Assembly: GCA_002102555.1 (NCBI GenBank)
Contig: MCFL01000350.1
Coordinates: forward strand, 1-22,216
DNA length: 22,216 nt
Direction: 5' to 3'
DNA from: Catenaria anguillulae PL171
Lineage: Eukaryota > Blastocladiomycota > Blastocladiomycetes > Blastocladiales > Catenariaceae
Part shown: one piece after another, positions 9,047 through 19,362 of the stretch
Numbering within the stretch: position 1 is the stretch's first letter
Layout: each line of letters begins with the position of its first letter
Notes under the pieces: model-generated
What the model was told of the DNA's origin: nothing
What the model saw: only the letters and a program-made list of their open reading frames with translations
Database searches by the model: none
Program-made: the position numbers and the translations under genes

Positions 9047-9912
9047 TGGGCACGGGGAATGTCAGCCGTTTGGTTGTCAGACCCCCTTGTCTCTCCACCA
9101 GCGCCACCTTCTCCGTGCAGGCGATTTTGCGAAGTTTCACCCGAGCGGCTCGTGGCAGCTCCCGCTGCACCACCCAATGGGAGAGTTGACCGTCCAGTTG
9201 CCGGGACCGGCGTTGCGTCGCGTGACCGCGATTGTCTGCCTTGGTTGTTGTGTCCACCTGCTGTCTTCTGCTTTTTCCTTCCACGACCATTGTGATCCGT
9301 GCCGGATGAAGTTGCCAATGGCGATGGCGAACGGTTGGCAGCCGTCCTCGATCTTTGTCCCTTGTCCCTGGGGGCGGCCGGTTGGGTTTTGTCCACCTCC
9401 ATCTCGTTGGCCTCTGTAACCTCGTCATCCACAAAAATCTCCTCGCTCTCCTTTGCAAATTCCGCCAGGGCTTTGGTAACGGAAGCAGTAGCGGCTTGGT
9501 CACCGCCGACAATGGCCAACAGAGATGTCACGAGCGTTGTGAGGAGCATACTTTGCTTTTGCACGAATGCCTTCAAGCGGCCGTCCGTTGCTTTTTGGGT
9601 TTTCGCCGCCACCTTCTCTTCTGATGCCGCCAGCGCAGCACGCAAACGCGAGTTTTCTGCTTCGAGCAGAGTAATGCGATCCGGCGAGTCGCGGGTATTT
9701 GTTTGGTCAGCCTGCTGTTTGTCTCGCGCATTTCTTGAGCGTCCCACCCGCAGCTGCAGCATATGACTGGCCTGGCAGTACTTGGGGTTCACTTGACCTG
9801 CGAACGGGCGCTGACTCAGCTTGATCCTTCTTGGCCTTTTCGGCTGCTTGCCATGTCTTAAGGGCTTGACACTCGATGCGGAGATGCCTCCAGTGACCCA
9901 CACGCAAAGCAC
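9043..9912 (-). pseudogene. LINE X ORF1: C-terminal part (coiled coil, basic patch)
   Basis: A 289-codon open frame on the reverse strand. Real ORF1 sequence in this frame probably begins near 9730, where the preceding zinc-knuckle frame ends. It contains a heptad-like stretch at about 9681-9540 (ITLLEAENSRLRAALAASEE...) that should form a coiled coil, a hydrophobic helix (LLTTLVTSLLAIVG), an acidic segment and a basic patch GRGRKKQK that could be a nuclear localisation signal. The tail is rich in Gly, Ser and Arg and ends at the TGA at 9045-9043. LINE ORF1 proteins bind the element RNA and often oligomerise through coiled coils. I infer that role from position and features; no family name is claimed. 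Confidence 0.7.
9707..9911 (-). pseudogene. LINE X ORF1: CCHC zinc-knuckle segment, split between frames
   Basis: The end of the upstream frame reads LCFACGSLE, and the next frame reads VGHWRHLRIECQALKTW. A C-x2-C...G-H-x5-6-C arrangement is therefore present in the DNA but divided by a frame change near 9890-9900. Gag-like CCHC knuckles are common in ORF1 proteins of I- and Tad1-type LINEs and bind nucleic acid. The same frame continues through a Lys-rich helix and an SYAAAAGG motif, then leaves register near 9730. Confidence 0.65.
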
Positions 9913-10658
9913 AACTTTGCCGTCCTTGGGTAGGCTTGAACCCGACAGCCGTTTGCGTTAAGGCGACCATTGTGCTGCAGCACCTTGGCCCGCTTGTCAT
10001 CGTTTGCCGCCTGCCAGACCACAAAAGAGAAGTCTCGGGCGCGAGAGTTGTCGACCGCGATCACCCGTCCATTTGGCTCCATAGTCTGGAGGACGGAGAG
10101 GTTATCCTTGCCGCAAAGCATCTTGACGCCAAGGGCAGGATCCGCGTACTTGACCTTGAAATCCTCGAGTGATTGGTAGAATGATACGTATTGGCGCCGG
10201 TAATACAAAGGTGATGACGTCTGCGCTGCACGCAAATCGTCCTCAGTTGCGAAGGCGACCTTGAAGAATCGCCAACGGAGCACGTCCGCCCTGCCACGGA
10301 TTGCTTGCACTTGGAAATGTTGGCGAAGCACGCCTCGGACTTCATCATGGGTAGCCGCAAAGCTAATCGGTCCTGCCCAAAGCTCGAGCTGGCGCGGTTG
10401 GCCATCGACCTCGTCCCACAGATGTTTGACAATTTGGCATCTGCCGACGTTTTGGACAATGATCGTGTCCGGTGGGGTTGCTGTCGTGCTGAAGATCACT
10501 TTGTAAACGTCTTGGCCTTGGGGCCCACCACGCGAGAGCTTGTGCGACTTGGGGTGCGCGGTATAATCAATACCTTGGCGTTCAAGGGCAATCCGAACTG
10601 TGGACGAGAGGTCAATGTTGCCTTTGATTTCGTTCTTGTGCACAACGACCTTGCGCAA
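9858..10658 (-). pseudogene. LINE X ORF1: N-terminal/central part with RRM-like domain
   Basis: A 266-codon open frame on the reverse strand; its first codon is TTG, and the frame is also open further upstream, so 10658 is not a real start. Residues about 91-163 (nt 10388-10170) have the order of an RRM: ELWAGPISF (RNP2-like strand), a helix THDEVRGVLRQHF, LRWRFFKVAFATEDDLRAAQ (RNP1-like strand plus helix) and YVSFYQS. The frame ends in the first half of a zinc knuckle. RRM-plus-CCHC ORF1 proteins are known from several LINE clades. The RRM call is by eye and should be treated as likely, not certain. Confidence 0.68.
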
Positions 10659-10690
10659 ATTCGTGGAGGGAGCTGGCAGCCAATCTGATT

Positions 10691-10936
10691 TCAGCCCGCG
10701 TATCTCCGCGGCGGGGTGCCAGGGCCGGCATTGCGGATTTTGTACTTGCGCTGGACAACAATGAAGCCGTCGTCTTCGCCAGCTTTCAATTGCTGGTCGT
10801 CGCGGGTTTGTTGCTGATCACCTGATCGTCTCCCCTGTGTTGGGGCGGCGTAGGGTCGCCAGGGCCCACTTGGGGGGCGTTGGAAGACATTTGGGCAGCA
10901 GAATCGACAGTATTCAATTGTAAGGGTGTAATGCAT
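10691..10936 (-). pseudogene. LINE X ORF1: N-terminal leader
   Basis: An 81-codon open frame on the reverse strand starting at ATG 10936. Its end contains AGEDDGFIVVQRKYK; a 'DDGF.VVQRK' phrase is common just before the RNA-binding part of LINE ORF1 proteins. It is out of frame with the following RRM-bearing part, with the change around 10690-10730. An alternative ATG at about 10892 starts a frame that closes quickly. This is the least certain piece of ORF1. Confidence 0.45.
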
Positions 10937-10977
10937 TGAGTTATTAGCAAGTGCTTGGCTGGCTAGCCATCATTGGA
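10937..10977. other. short unassigned segment between LINE X and LINE B
   Basis: About 40 bp that match neither LINE B nor any other copy here. It could be the 5' UTR of LINE X or host flank. No TSD pair could be found for it. Confidence 0.4.
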
Positions 10978-10984
10978 TCGCCAC

Positions 10985-11971
10985 CGTCCAACCTCGGCCT
11001 ACTCAGCTCCACCTCTCGCCAATGTCACGCAACCGCTTACAACGCACCATGGCACAATCCTTGACTGTTGGACCGACGGCTCGCGGCAACCCGCTACGGA
11101 TACGACTGATGCCGTCATGGGGCTCGGTGCTCACTGCCCCCAGCTCAACCTGGAAATCTTCGGCCGACTGCCGCCCGCTCCGACCAGTTCATCACGCCCT
11201 GAGGTCGCCGCTGTTATTGCAATTGTTGACAAACTTCCCGTTGGATCGCGTGCGCGTGTCTTTTCAGACTCAGCTGTTGCTGTGCAGGTCATTCCAATGT
11301 TTCTGGGCATGTCCGATGCTGAAGCAGTAGCGCCACGCCACCCGTCGCTGCTGCATGACTTGTTACTCGTCCTCCGCGCACTAGTCAAAGAACGGGGTAT
11401 TGTGCTAGAGCTCGTCAAGGTCAAGGGCCATGATGGAAACGTGGAGAATGAGAAGGTAGACGAGCTGGCTCGCTGTGGTGCAAACTGCCGCGAGGTGTGC
11501 GCCCTGTCACCACAGTTTCTGAACAAGATCAACTTTGGTGCGATAGTGCAAATTGGCCATGAGTTGGTGTATGCGCAGGTGGGTCGTGCAATCCGGAGTC
11601 AAGCGCAAGTGCAATCCCGGATCGAGTTGTATTCGTACATGCTCAAACTGGTCGGCCAGCCAGACTTGACGGTGTTCAACGGAGCCATTCGCAATGGTCG
11701 CAAGGCATCGGCCATGTCCGCATCGTTTGCCGACGACGCATCAGTCACGTTCCGCGTCAAGGTTTTGACGGGCCGTCTGCCAACTCGCGCCCAGCTCCAC
11801 AAGTATTGGCCGAGCCAGGTGCCATCCCCAAACTGTGTACTTTGTGGTGCCTTTGACAATCAGCAGCACTGGTTCTGATGCCCAGCGCTCACCAACTTTC
11901 TCTGGACGTGCCGGCTGGACGTACATGACCAAGTGTCGGAGCTACTGCTGCACCGCAAGATGGCAGCACAC
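10985..11971 (+). pseudogene. LINE B ORF2: RNase H and C2HC finger
   Basis: Carries the RNase H set: DCWTDGS, EVAAVIAIVD, VFSDSAVAV and KVKGHDGNVENEKVDELAR, then RLPTRAQLHKYWP and a finger beginning CVLCGAFDNQQHW. A TGA at 11876-11878 replaces the Arg codon of the finger's LRC end, and the frame then continues in register (CPALTNFLWTCRLDV) until a frameshift at about 11970-11990. The Ala to Val change in KADELAR and other changes suggest long decay. Confidence 0.85.
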
Positions 11972-11974
11972 TGG

Positions 11975-12527
11975 GTTAGCGAGGACGCTTGTCGAGCGGC
12001 TCATGAGCACAGCCAAGATCCGAGCAACGGCGGCATGTGTGGTTGACGTGCATCTGCGGCAGCAGTTCCCCGATCTTGCACCCATCCTCGCACAAGTTGT
12101 TGCGATTGCCTCCACGACCATCTGGACTGTGTTGTGGAAGGAGCGCTGCAAGCTAGTCGGACCGATTGAGCGACGAGCACCAGAGGAACGGTCGACTCAA
12201 CAGCCTTGCCAGTGTGCCCATTGCCAAGAGGAGAGCATCTCAAAACCCCAGCGGTCGCCCATGGACTCTGCACTTGTTGCCGCGCATTACATCTACGAAT
12301 GTCGAGCTGGTCGCTCGCCGCTTGTTGGTTCCTTGGCCGCCTCGCCTGTGCCCGTTTCCTTTGGCGAATGGCGGTTCCACGGCACCTTCCCAGGGCTCTC
12401 GACTCCCCAGTTTGGATTTGATCAATCACGGCAACGCTTTGCTACCCGTGTTGGGGTACAGTCAGGTACGCATTCTGTTTTCGTCCCCTCGCTATCCCCT
12501 ACTGCTGTCTCTGCGCTCGTGGCGTAA
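11975..12527 (+). pseudogene. LINE B ORF2: C-terminal region
   Basis: After the frame change the sequence reads RTLVERLMSTAKIRATAACVV... to the C-terminal Cys motif CQCAHCQEE and the conserved HYIYECRAG, SFGEWRFHGTFPG and QSGTHSVF blocks, ending at TAA 12525-12527. The conserved last 100 residues after the finger occur in every copy and have no name I can give. Confidence 0.82.
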
Positions 12528-12682
12528 TCTTTCCTAGTCCTTTGATGCTTGCGGTTCATTTGACATGGTTCCCCCTCGTTTGTCCTCGAACTTTCTTGGC
12601 TCATTTTTGCATATTGTTTATGTTGTGCAACTGTGACGTGGTTGAGTGTTGACTTTTGGATTTTGTTGCTCCTCTTCTGTTC
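12528..12682 (+). other. LINE B: truncated 3' UTR
   Basis: Related to 19363-19530 but clearly diverged; it lacks the CT tract and the terminal block because copy E begins at 12683. No gene. Confidence 0.75.
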
Positions 12683-12867
12683 TTTTTTTTTTTAATCACT
12701 ACCACATATATTGAAGCTGACAACCAACACAGAGCCTTGAGAGAAGATACAAGAGCAGGAAGGTTACAGGTCCAAGCCACTCAATAGATGACAAAAGCAA
12801 GCAGAGAAAATGGCAAGCAATTGGTGGTAGTGGCACTTGGCCTTGGGGACAATAGAGAGGGTAAGGT

Positions 12868-12869
<2 letters not shown>

Positions 12870-12945
<76 letters not shown>

Positions 12946-12947
12946 GA
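12870..12947 (-). repeat. (GA)n microsatellite in LINE E 3' UTR
   Basis: About 78 bp of GA repeats with GAAAGA edges; the complement of the CT tract in the LINE 3' UTR. Confidence 0.95.
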
Positions 12948-13461
12948 AGTAAGCAGACGGAAAGTAACAGGGTCTGAGGGTGACATTCAACCACATCACG
13001 GATGCACAAAATGAACAACTTGCAACAGAGAACCAAGAAAGGTCGAAGTCAAATAAAGGGAAGCATTGTCAAAACAGCGGTGAGCATACGAGGACAAGGG
13101 AAGGTTACGCCATACGCGCAGAGGCAGCAGTTGGAGAAAGCAAGGGGACAAAAACAGAATGTGTACCCGACTGTACCCAGACATGGGTAGCAAAGCGTTG
13201 CCGTGAATGTCCGAACCTGAACCTGGGGGTTGAGAGCCCTGGGAAAGTGCCGTGGAACCGCCATTCGCCAAAGGAAACCGGTGCATGCGAGGCTGATGGG
13301 GAGCCAACGAGGGGTGGGCAGCCAGCGTGGCACTCGTAGATGTAATGTGCGGCAACGAGCGCAAGGTTCATGGGCGGCTGCTGGGCCACCGGGGCGCGTG
13401 TCTCCCGACAGTGGGGACATTGACAGGGCTGCCGGGCCGCAAGCGGGTTTTCTGGCTTGCG

Positions 13462-14256
13462 TCACTTGATCGGTCCAACGACCCTGCAACGCTCCTTCCA
13501 CAGCACAGTTTGGATGGTCGTGGAAGCAATTGAGACAATTCGCGCGAGGATAGATACGAGGTTGGGAAACTGTTGTCGCAGGCGCACCTCGACTACGCAC
13601 GCTGCAGTTGCCCGTAACTTGGTTGGATCCATTAGCCGCTCGACGAGTGTCTTTGCTGCCGCTTGGTGTGCCGTCATCCTGCGACGCCGTAGCAGCTCCA
13701 CATCTTGTTCGTGCACATCCAATCGGCATGTCCAGAGTATGTTGGCAAGTGAGCGACACCTGAGCCAATGTTGTTGATCATCAAGAGCACCGCAGAGCAC
13801 ACAATCCGGGGAAGGCACCCGCTCTGGCCAATACTTGTGAAGTTGGGCGCGAGTTGGCAGGCGTCTCGTCAAAACCTTGACGCGGAACGTGACTGATGCG
13901 TCGTCGGCAAACGATGCGGACATGGCCGATGCCTTGCGACCATTGCGAATGGCCCCGTCAAACACCATCAGGTCAGGCTGCCCAACCAACTTGAGCATAT
14001 GCAAGTACAAATCGATGCGGGATTGTATCTGCGCTTGACGCCGAATTGCGCGGCCCACCTGCGCATACACCAGCTCATGGCCTACCTGCACCAGCGCGCC
14101 GAAGTCAATTGCGTCCAGAAACCGTGGCGAAAAGGCGTACACCTCATGGCAATTCGCACTACAACGGGCAAGCTCGTCAGCCTTCTTGTTCCCTGCATTC
14201 CCATCGTGGCCCTTGACTTTCACGAGATCCAGCACGAGCTTCTTTTCCTTGACCAG
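13462..14256 (-). pseudogene. LINE E ORF2: end of RNase H and C2HC finger
   Basis: Open on the reverse strand: VKVKGHDGNAGNKKADELARC (His and last Asp of RNase H), RLPTRAQLHKYWPERVPSP, then the finger CVLCGALDDQQHWLRC. It ends at TGA 13464-13462, the same CpG-type stop as in copy 1 at 6616. Open frame continues beyond the stop to the true C-terminus near 13105. The upstream RNase H residues are missing because of 5' truncation. Confidence 0.85.
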
Positions 14257-14271
14257 CGTGTGATTGGCATC
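14257..14271. repeat. 15-bp duplication, right copy (target site in LINE X endonuclease)
   Basis: CGTGTGATTGGCATC, the reverse complement of 7425-7439. The G at 14256 extends the match to 16 bases, but it is also the last base of LINE E. Confidence 0.8.
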
Positions 14272-15126
14272 TACGTGCCGCCTCAAGAACCAACCATTCG
14301 CGCGTCGCTAACCCAATACCTACGGTCCGAGATCGAAGCAGCAGATGCAAGGGGCGAGATGCTGTTGGTTGCGGGCGACATGAGCGAGCGGGATGACACT
14401 GCAAGTCGCCCGTTGGAGGCGGTCGCGCTTGGAAACGGACTCTTGGACATTGCAGTGCATCTGGACATAGCTGTGAGCACACACGAAGCTGGTGGACGCC
14501 TGGACCATGTCTTTGTCTCGCCAACCATCACACATGACGTGCTTGCCATGTCAATTGTGAACGCCCAAGGCTTTGATCATGCACGGCTCATTCTTCAAAC
14601 GGCGTTTGCATTCCGACTAGACCGTGACTTTGCCCGCCTGCGACAACAAGCCCGACAGGAGGCCGCCAGGTACGTACTCGATGAAAACCGCCTAACTGGC
14701 AAGTTGTGGGCCGCGTTCGTCTCCAGAGTGTGCACAGATCTAGGGATTCGAATCGACGACACCGACACCTTCCCAGCGTGGGTTGACACCGAGTCACTCG
14801 AGAGCAGCAGCAACGATCAACTTCCGCCTGTTCTTGACCCAACACTGCCAATTGGGCACAGATGGTACTTGTATGAGAATGTAATGCTGGCTGCCAGCCG
14901 TGCACAACTGCCCCACAAGAAGCGTTGTGCCTCCGAGTCATACGGATCTGTTTTGAAGCCACCAGAGAGCAAGACGGATTCGGCATTGGCGCTGGGTGCG
15001 TTGCGACACTTGCTTGACGACCCTTCCACTAACTTGACTGTTGAAGAACGTGATGCGCTCAGTCGAGTGGCACCAGCGATTGGTATGGAATCCTCGCATG
15101 ACGACATGGTGCGTGAAAAAGAATGA
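14257..15126 (+). pseudogene. LINE X ORF2: endonuclease C-terminal half and linker
   Basis: Reads RVIGIYVPPQEP (the Y-x-P motif region), LLVAGDMSERDD (the GDxN motif; Asp at 14377-14379, with Ser at 14383-14385 where most APE nucleases have Asn), GGRLDHVFVS (second Asp, 14503-14505) and GFDHARLIL (catalytic His at 14578-14580). This is the usual order of the APE/exonuclease III fold. About 180 residues of unrecognised linker follow. The frame meets a TGA at 15124-15126 and is open again in the same frame straight after it, so this is a point nonsense change, probably from CGA. Confidence 0.85.
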
Positions 15127-15893
15127 CTGCTCGAGATTGTGGTGACGGAGTCGGCACAGGCAAAAAGGGAGCAGATCGACACTGCGGTGGCCTCGCGAAC
15201 GGAAAAGTTTGGTGTGAAGACCGGAGTTGTCATGCGATCAGTCATGGAGCGGAAACGACCACCCAACTGCCTGGACCGGGTGGTGACTGCAGACGGCATC
15301 AAGCTGCTTCCAAGCGAGGTCGTGGATGCGACGGCCGCTCATTGGCAAGGTTGCTTCGGACATGAGGAACATGAGAACATAGATCAGGCTCCAGTGTCGA
15401 TCCGCCGAGCATTGCAACCACTGCATTGGGTCCAAGAATCGTGGTGGGATGGGGTGGAAAAGGAGGTCACACCCGAGGACATTGCTCACGTCTTGTGTTC
15501 TATAGACATTGACAAGGCCCCAGGTGCAACAGGCCTTCGACACCGCCATTACGCTGCACTCGGAACCATCGGGCACAAAATCCTGGCGCGCTTGTTCACC
15601 GACATGTATTTGGCGGGACTGGGTGCCGAGCGAGTGGCGATATGGAGTCATTTACCTGACGCCAAAAAAGGCAGAGGGCTACACAGGCGACGTTGACGCC
15701 ATGCCACCCATCACCCTACTTGAATGTGCATCCAAGCTGTTCAATGCAGTCACGTGGCGGCGCATTCAAGATGTGGCTGTTGAAAGGCAAGTACTGCGTG
15801 GGTACTGACACACGCCTCCCAATCGACGTTCTCCATGGTCTTATTGCCCAAGCGCAAGCAACCGACGCTGAGGAGGAGCTGTGGGCGTATTAA
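15127..15893 (+). pseudogene. LINE X ORF2: EN-RT linker and RT fingers
   Basis: Continues with a linker (REQIDTAVASRTEKFGVKTG...), then the pre-RT segment EVTPEDIAHVLCSIDIDKAPGATGLRHRHY (at about 15470-15550, the DKAPGxDG motif) and the RT block around PPITLLECASKLFNAVTWRRI. One extra G near 15616 (GGCGGGACTGG against GGCGGACTGG in copy 1), the frame change near 15796-15806 and the TAA at 15891-15893 break it. The last two are shared with copy 1. Confidence 0.85.
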
Positions 15894-16735
15894 GAGGACA
15901 AGTCAAAAGCATTTGACACTGTGCCACATCACTTTGTACGCCTGGCGCTCTTGCGATTGCATTTGCCAGTGCGATTTGTGGATTTCTACTGTCGCAACTT
16001 CCTAGAGGGACGCACTGCGTCGGTGATCACGGCGTTTGGGTTAACAAGACGGATCCAGCTTCACCGAGGCATACCCCAGGGTGGCGTTGAATCGCCGTTC
16101 CTATGGAACGCATTCTATGACATTCTGCTGTGTGCGGTGGAGGAGAGTTGCGATGGTGTTGAGCTACTAACCAAGGTGCCGGACACAGGTGGTGGGAAGC
16201 CGTTCGGAAGTGTGAAGGTGATCGGCCGTCGGCGGTACATAGCGATTGGGTATATAGATGATGCAATCTTCTTTGCAAGGTCGCGTGAGCTGCTCCAACA
16301 GGTGGTGGACTTGGTCGATGCGTTCAACCTACTCACTCGGATCCGGGCAAATGCAAGCAAAGGCTTTGTGCTTGCGTTCAACACGAGAGACGGTGGAGTG
16401 GGGAGTGTGACGTCTAGAGGAGTTGAGGTGCCGCGCGCAGGCCCAGGCGAGATGAAGATATACCTGGGTGTATTTGTGGATGGATCGGGACCAAGGAAGG
16501 CGACGGAAAAAGTGATGAGGGATGCCGTGACAAGTGCGATCAACGTCCTGAGGACGAAACGGGTCCTTGCCAGGATTGTGGTATACGTGATCAACTCAGC
16601 AATCATCCCCGCGGTCGCGTACCGTGCATTCGGTTACATCCCGTCACCGACTTTCCTCGATCAGCTTGACGCGAAGCTCCGTGCGGTGGTTCGCGCTGCT
16701 GCCCGGCTGCCATCCAACACACCAGTCTCGGTTTT
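15894..16735 (+). pseudogene. LINE X ORF2: RT catalytic core
   Basis: EDKSKAFDTV (motif A), ASVITAFGLT...GIPQGGVESPFLW (motif B) and GYIDDAIFFA (motif C; YIDD at 16251-16262), then the SKGFVLAFN and MKIYLGVFVDG segments of the RT thumb side. It is practically identical to 3503-4213 of copy 1. An extra T near 16733-16738 (GTTTTTCTACGAC) shifts the frame before YDTATYGLASIKH. Confidence 0.88.
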
Positions 16736-19362
16736 TCTACGACACAGCTACATACGGGCTCGCCTCTATCAAGCACACCATCCTCGCAGCTCGTGTATCA
16801 CACCTTCGCTACTGTTTGAGCCATCCCGTGCAGAGTGAGCGCTTTCAAGTTGCATGCGCCATATCCAGTCTTGCCCAACGTGCAAACCGTTGGTGGGCTA
16901 ACCCACTTTCGCACCCGCCAAGCCAGCTCACGTCACAAGGGCTTCCAGCTTCTCCGCTTCTTAACCTTCTTCCCCTTCTCTCTCGTTCTCTTGTCTCAAT
17001 TCACCTCGCCGGGCGTGATGACCCTTTACGTGTTTGCCCAGTGGATGATATCCCGCTGGAGGCCGTTATTCCATCGCCTGTCCTTCATACCTTGCGCTCC
17101 CGTCTCCATGGTGCTGGTGTTTACTCACTTTCTCCCCTTGTTTCCCTATGTTGCTTCCAAGACCAGGACAGTACTCCAGCACGGTATGCAAACGCGTTTG
17201 CCTCTATCCGACATTTGCTTGCCAAGAGATGCCCTCGCCGTGGTCGCCTGCACAATGCCTTGGTTGCTTTGACCAACGCTGTTTCCGACTGGTGCACATC
17301 TCTCGGCCCAGTTGCTGCGATGCCGATTCAGCCCCGCCTGGCCCTTGCGCCGCGACACCATGTTGGCCAACTCATGGTCTTCTTGAGGGAAAACGGGCTG
17401 CCAACCTTTGGTGTGTGTGTTGCTGCTGATTCCCGTAACACATCGAACGGACCAATCGTCACGCTGCGCCACCTCGCAGAATGCACTTGCCTAATGCTTG
17501 ACGAGGGTGTTGTGCCCCCCGACCACACTCTCCTCCATTTATGCCTTGACTGTGGTGATACGGGTAACTGCCAATTGTCGTCAGCAAAGTGTGACGTGCC
17601 CGATTGCCTTGTCACCATCCCACTTGCGTACACGTACCCCATCTCAGCCAAGTCTCTCACGAAGCGTCGGGACGGTGTGGACGCGTATGTGGTTCTCGCG
17701 CCCAACCACGAATTGCCCGAGCACTGCCCGTACATGTCAAGTTTCTTCCCTGGGTATGTGCAAGACGACATGGATGTAGACAGCGAAGATAGCGGCGGTG
17801 ATGACGACAGCCACCACTCAAGCTCAGCCTACTCAGCTCCACCTCTCGCCAATGTCACGCAACCGCTCACAACGCACCATGGCACAATCCTTGACTGTTG
17901 GACCGACGGCTCGCTGCAACCCGCTACGGATACGACTGATGCCGTTATGGGACTCGGTGCTCACTGCCCCCAGCTCGACCTGGAAGTCTTCGGCCGACTG
18001 CCACCCGCTCCGACTAGTTCATCACGCCCTGAGATCGCCGCCATCATTGCCATTGTTGACAAGCTCCCTGCTGAATCGCATGTGCGCGTTCTCTCGGACT
18101 CGGCTGTCGCTGTGCAGGTTGTTCCCATGTTTCTGGGCCTGCCCGACGCCGAGGCGATTGGGCCACGTCACCCGTCGCCGCTGCACGATTTGCTACTTAT
18201 CCTTCGTGCACTGGTCAAGGAAAAGAAACTTGTGCTGGATCTCGTGAAGGTCAAGGGCCACGATGGGAATGCGGGTAATGAGAAGGCCGACGAGCTTGCC
18301 CGTTGCGGTGCAAGTTGCCGTGAGGAGTGCGCCTTTTCGCCGCAGTTTCTGGATGCAATCGACTTCGGTGCGCTAGTGCAGTTAGGCCATGAGCTGGTGT
18401 ACGCGCAAGTGGGCCGCGCGATTCGGCGTCAGGCACAGGTACAATCCCGCATCGATTTGTACTCGTATATGCTCAAGTTGGTTGGGCAGCCCGACCTGAT
18501 GGTGTTTGACGGGGCCATTCGTAATGGTCGCAAGGCATCGGCCATGTTTGCATCGTTTGCTGACGACGCATCGGTCACGTTCCGCGTCAAGGTTTTGACA
18601 AGTCGCCTGCCGACCCGCGCTCAACTCCACAGATATTGGCCAGGGCGGGTGGCGTCCCCGAATTGTGTGCTCTGTGGTGCTCTCGACGATCAACAGCACT
18701 GGCTCAGGTGTCGCGCACTCGTCAACGTACTCTGGACATGCCGATTGGATGTGCACGAACAAGTTGTGGAGCTGCTACGGCGTCGCAGGATGACGGCACA
18801 CCAAGCAGCAGCAAAGACACTCGTCGAGCGGCTAATGGATCCAGCCAAATTACGGGCAACTGCAGCATGCGTAGTCGAGGTGCGCCTGCGGCAACAATTT
18901 CCCAACCTCGCACCCGTCCTCGCGCGAATTGTCGCAATTGCTTCCACAACCATCCAAACTGTGCTGTGGAAGGAGCGTTGCAAGCTCGTTGGACCTATCG
19001 AGCGACACACGCCAGAAGACCTGCCTGCGGCCCAACAGCCCTGTCAATGTCCCCACTGTCGGGAGGCGCGCACCCCGGTGACCCAGCGGCCGACCACGGA
19101 CCTTGCGCTTGTTGCCGCACATTACGTCTATGAGTGTCGCGCTGGCTGCCCACCCCTTGTTGGCTCCTCAGCCGCCTCGCATGCGCCGGTTTCCTTTGGC
19201 GAATGGCAGTTCCACGGCACCTTCCCAGGGCTCTCAACCCCCAGATTCGGGTTTGGACATTCACGGCAACGCTTTGCTACCTGTGTCGGGGTACAGTCAG
19301 GTACACATTCTGTTTTTATTCCCTTGCTTTCTCCAACTGCTGCCTCTGCGCTTATGGCGTAA
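16736..19362 (+). pseudogene. LINE X ORF2: thumb, Cys-rich module, RNase H, C2HC finger, C-terminus
   Basis: About 875 codons open to TAA 19360-19362. Order: a thumb/linker (YGLASIKHTILAARVSHLRY...), a Cys/His-rich module at 17482-17607, an acidic linker (DDMDVDSEDSGGDDD), and RNase H at about 17893-18300 with DCWTDGS, EIAAIIAIVD, VLSDSAVAV and KVKGHDGNAGNEKADELAR, so all catalytic residues are present. Next come a conserved helical region, the finger CVLCGALDDQQHWLRC (18664-18711), a second motif CQCPHC near 19045, and a conserved C-terminal domain ending ...SPTAASALMA. RT-RNase H-finger order points to the I/Tad1-like assemblage of APE LINEs; the clade is not settled. This is the best-preserved stretch of the family in the window. 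Confidence 0.9.
17482..17607 (+). other. Cys/His-rich module between RT and RNase H of the LINE ORF2
   Basis: Forty-two residues with spacing C-x1-C-x11-H-x3-H-x1-C-x2-C-x5-C-x6-C-x4-C. All seven Cys and two His are kept in copy 1 (5090-5215), although other residues differ (V/L, N/D, M/T). The corresponding stretch of copy 3 (about 20868-20993) is the same apart from a one-base insertion. The pattern suggests metal binding. I do not recognise it as a named domain. Confidence 0.6.

Larger units (their letters stand above)
10978..12682 (+). mobile_element. LINE copy B, 5'-truncated, cut within the 3' UTR
   Basis: Homology to the other copies begins around 10978-10985 (CGTCCAACCTCGGCCTACTC, just before RNase H) and runs through RNase H, finger and C-terminus to a stop at 12525-12527. 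It then passes into the 3' UTR, where it is cut at 12682 by the poly(T) of copy E. Amino-acid differences from copies 1 and 14257-19736 are many (for example GNVENEKVDEL for GNAGNEKADEL), so this is an older or different subfamily member. Its own poly(A) is not seen. Confidence 0.87.
12683..14256 (-). mobile_element. LINE copy E, 5'-truncated, reverse strand
   Basis: On the reverse strand it starts at 14256 inside RNase H (ctggtcaagg..., LVKEKKLVLDL), passes the finger and C-terminus, and ends in the 3' UTR, a (GA)n complement and poly(A) (T-run 12683-12693). The tail is the closest match to LINE copy 1 in the window, including the TGA after the VGPI motif and the wording of the 3' UTR. The base after its 5' end (14257) begins endonuclease sequence of LINE X on the forward strand. 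The base before its poly(T) is LINE B 3' UTR. The two flanks therefore do not belong together. Confidence 0.9.

Noticed and set aside
14588-14986. Reverse-strand open frames over the endonuclease-RT linker
   Set aside because: Antisense shadows of the ORF2 frame, which carries clear APE motifs on the forward strand.
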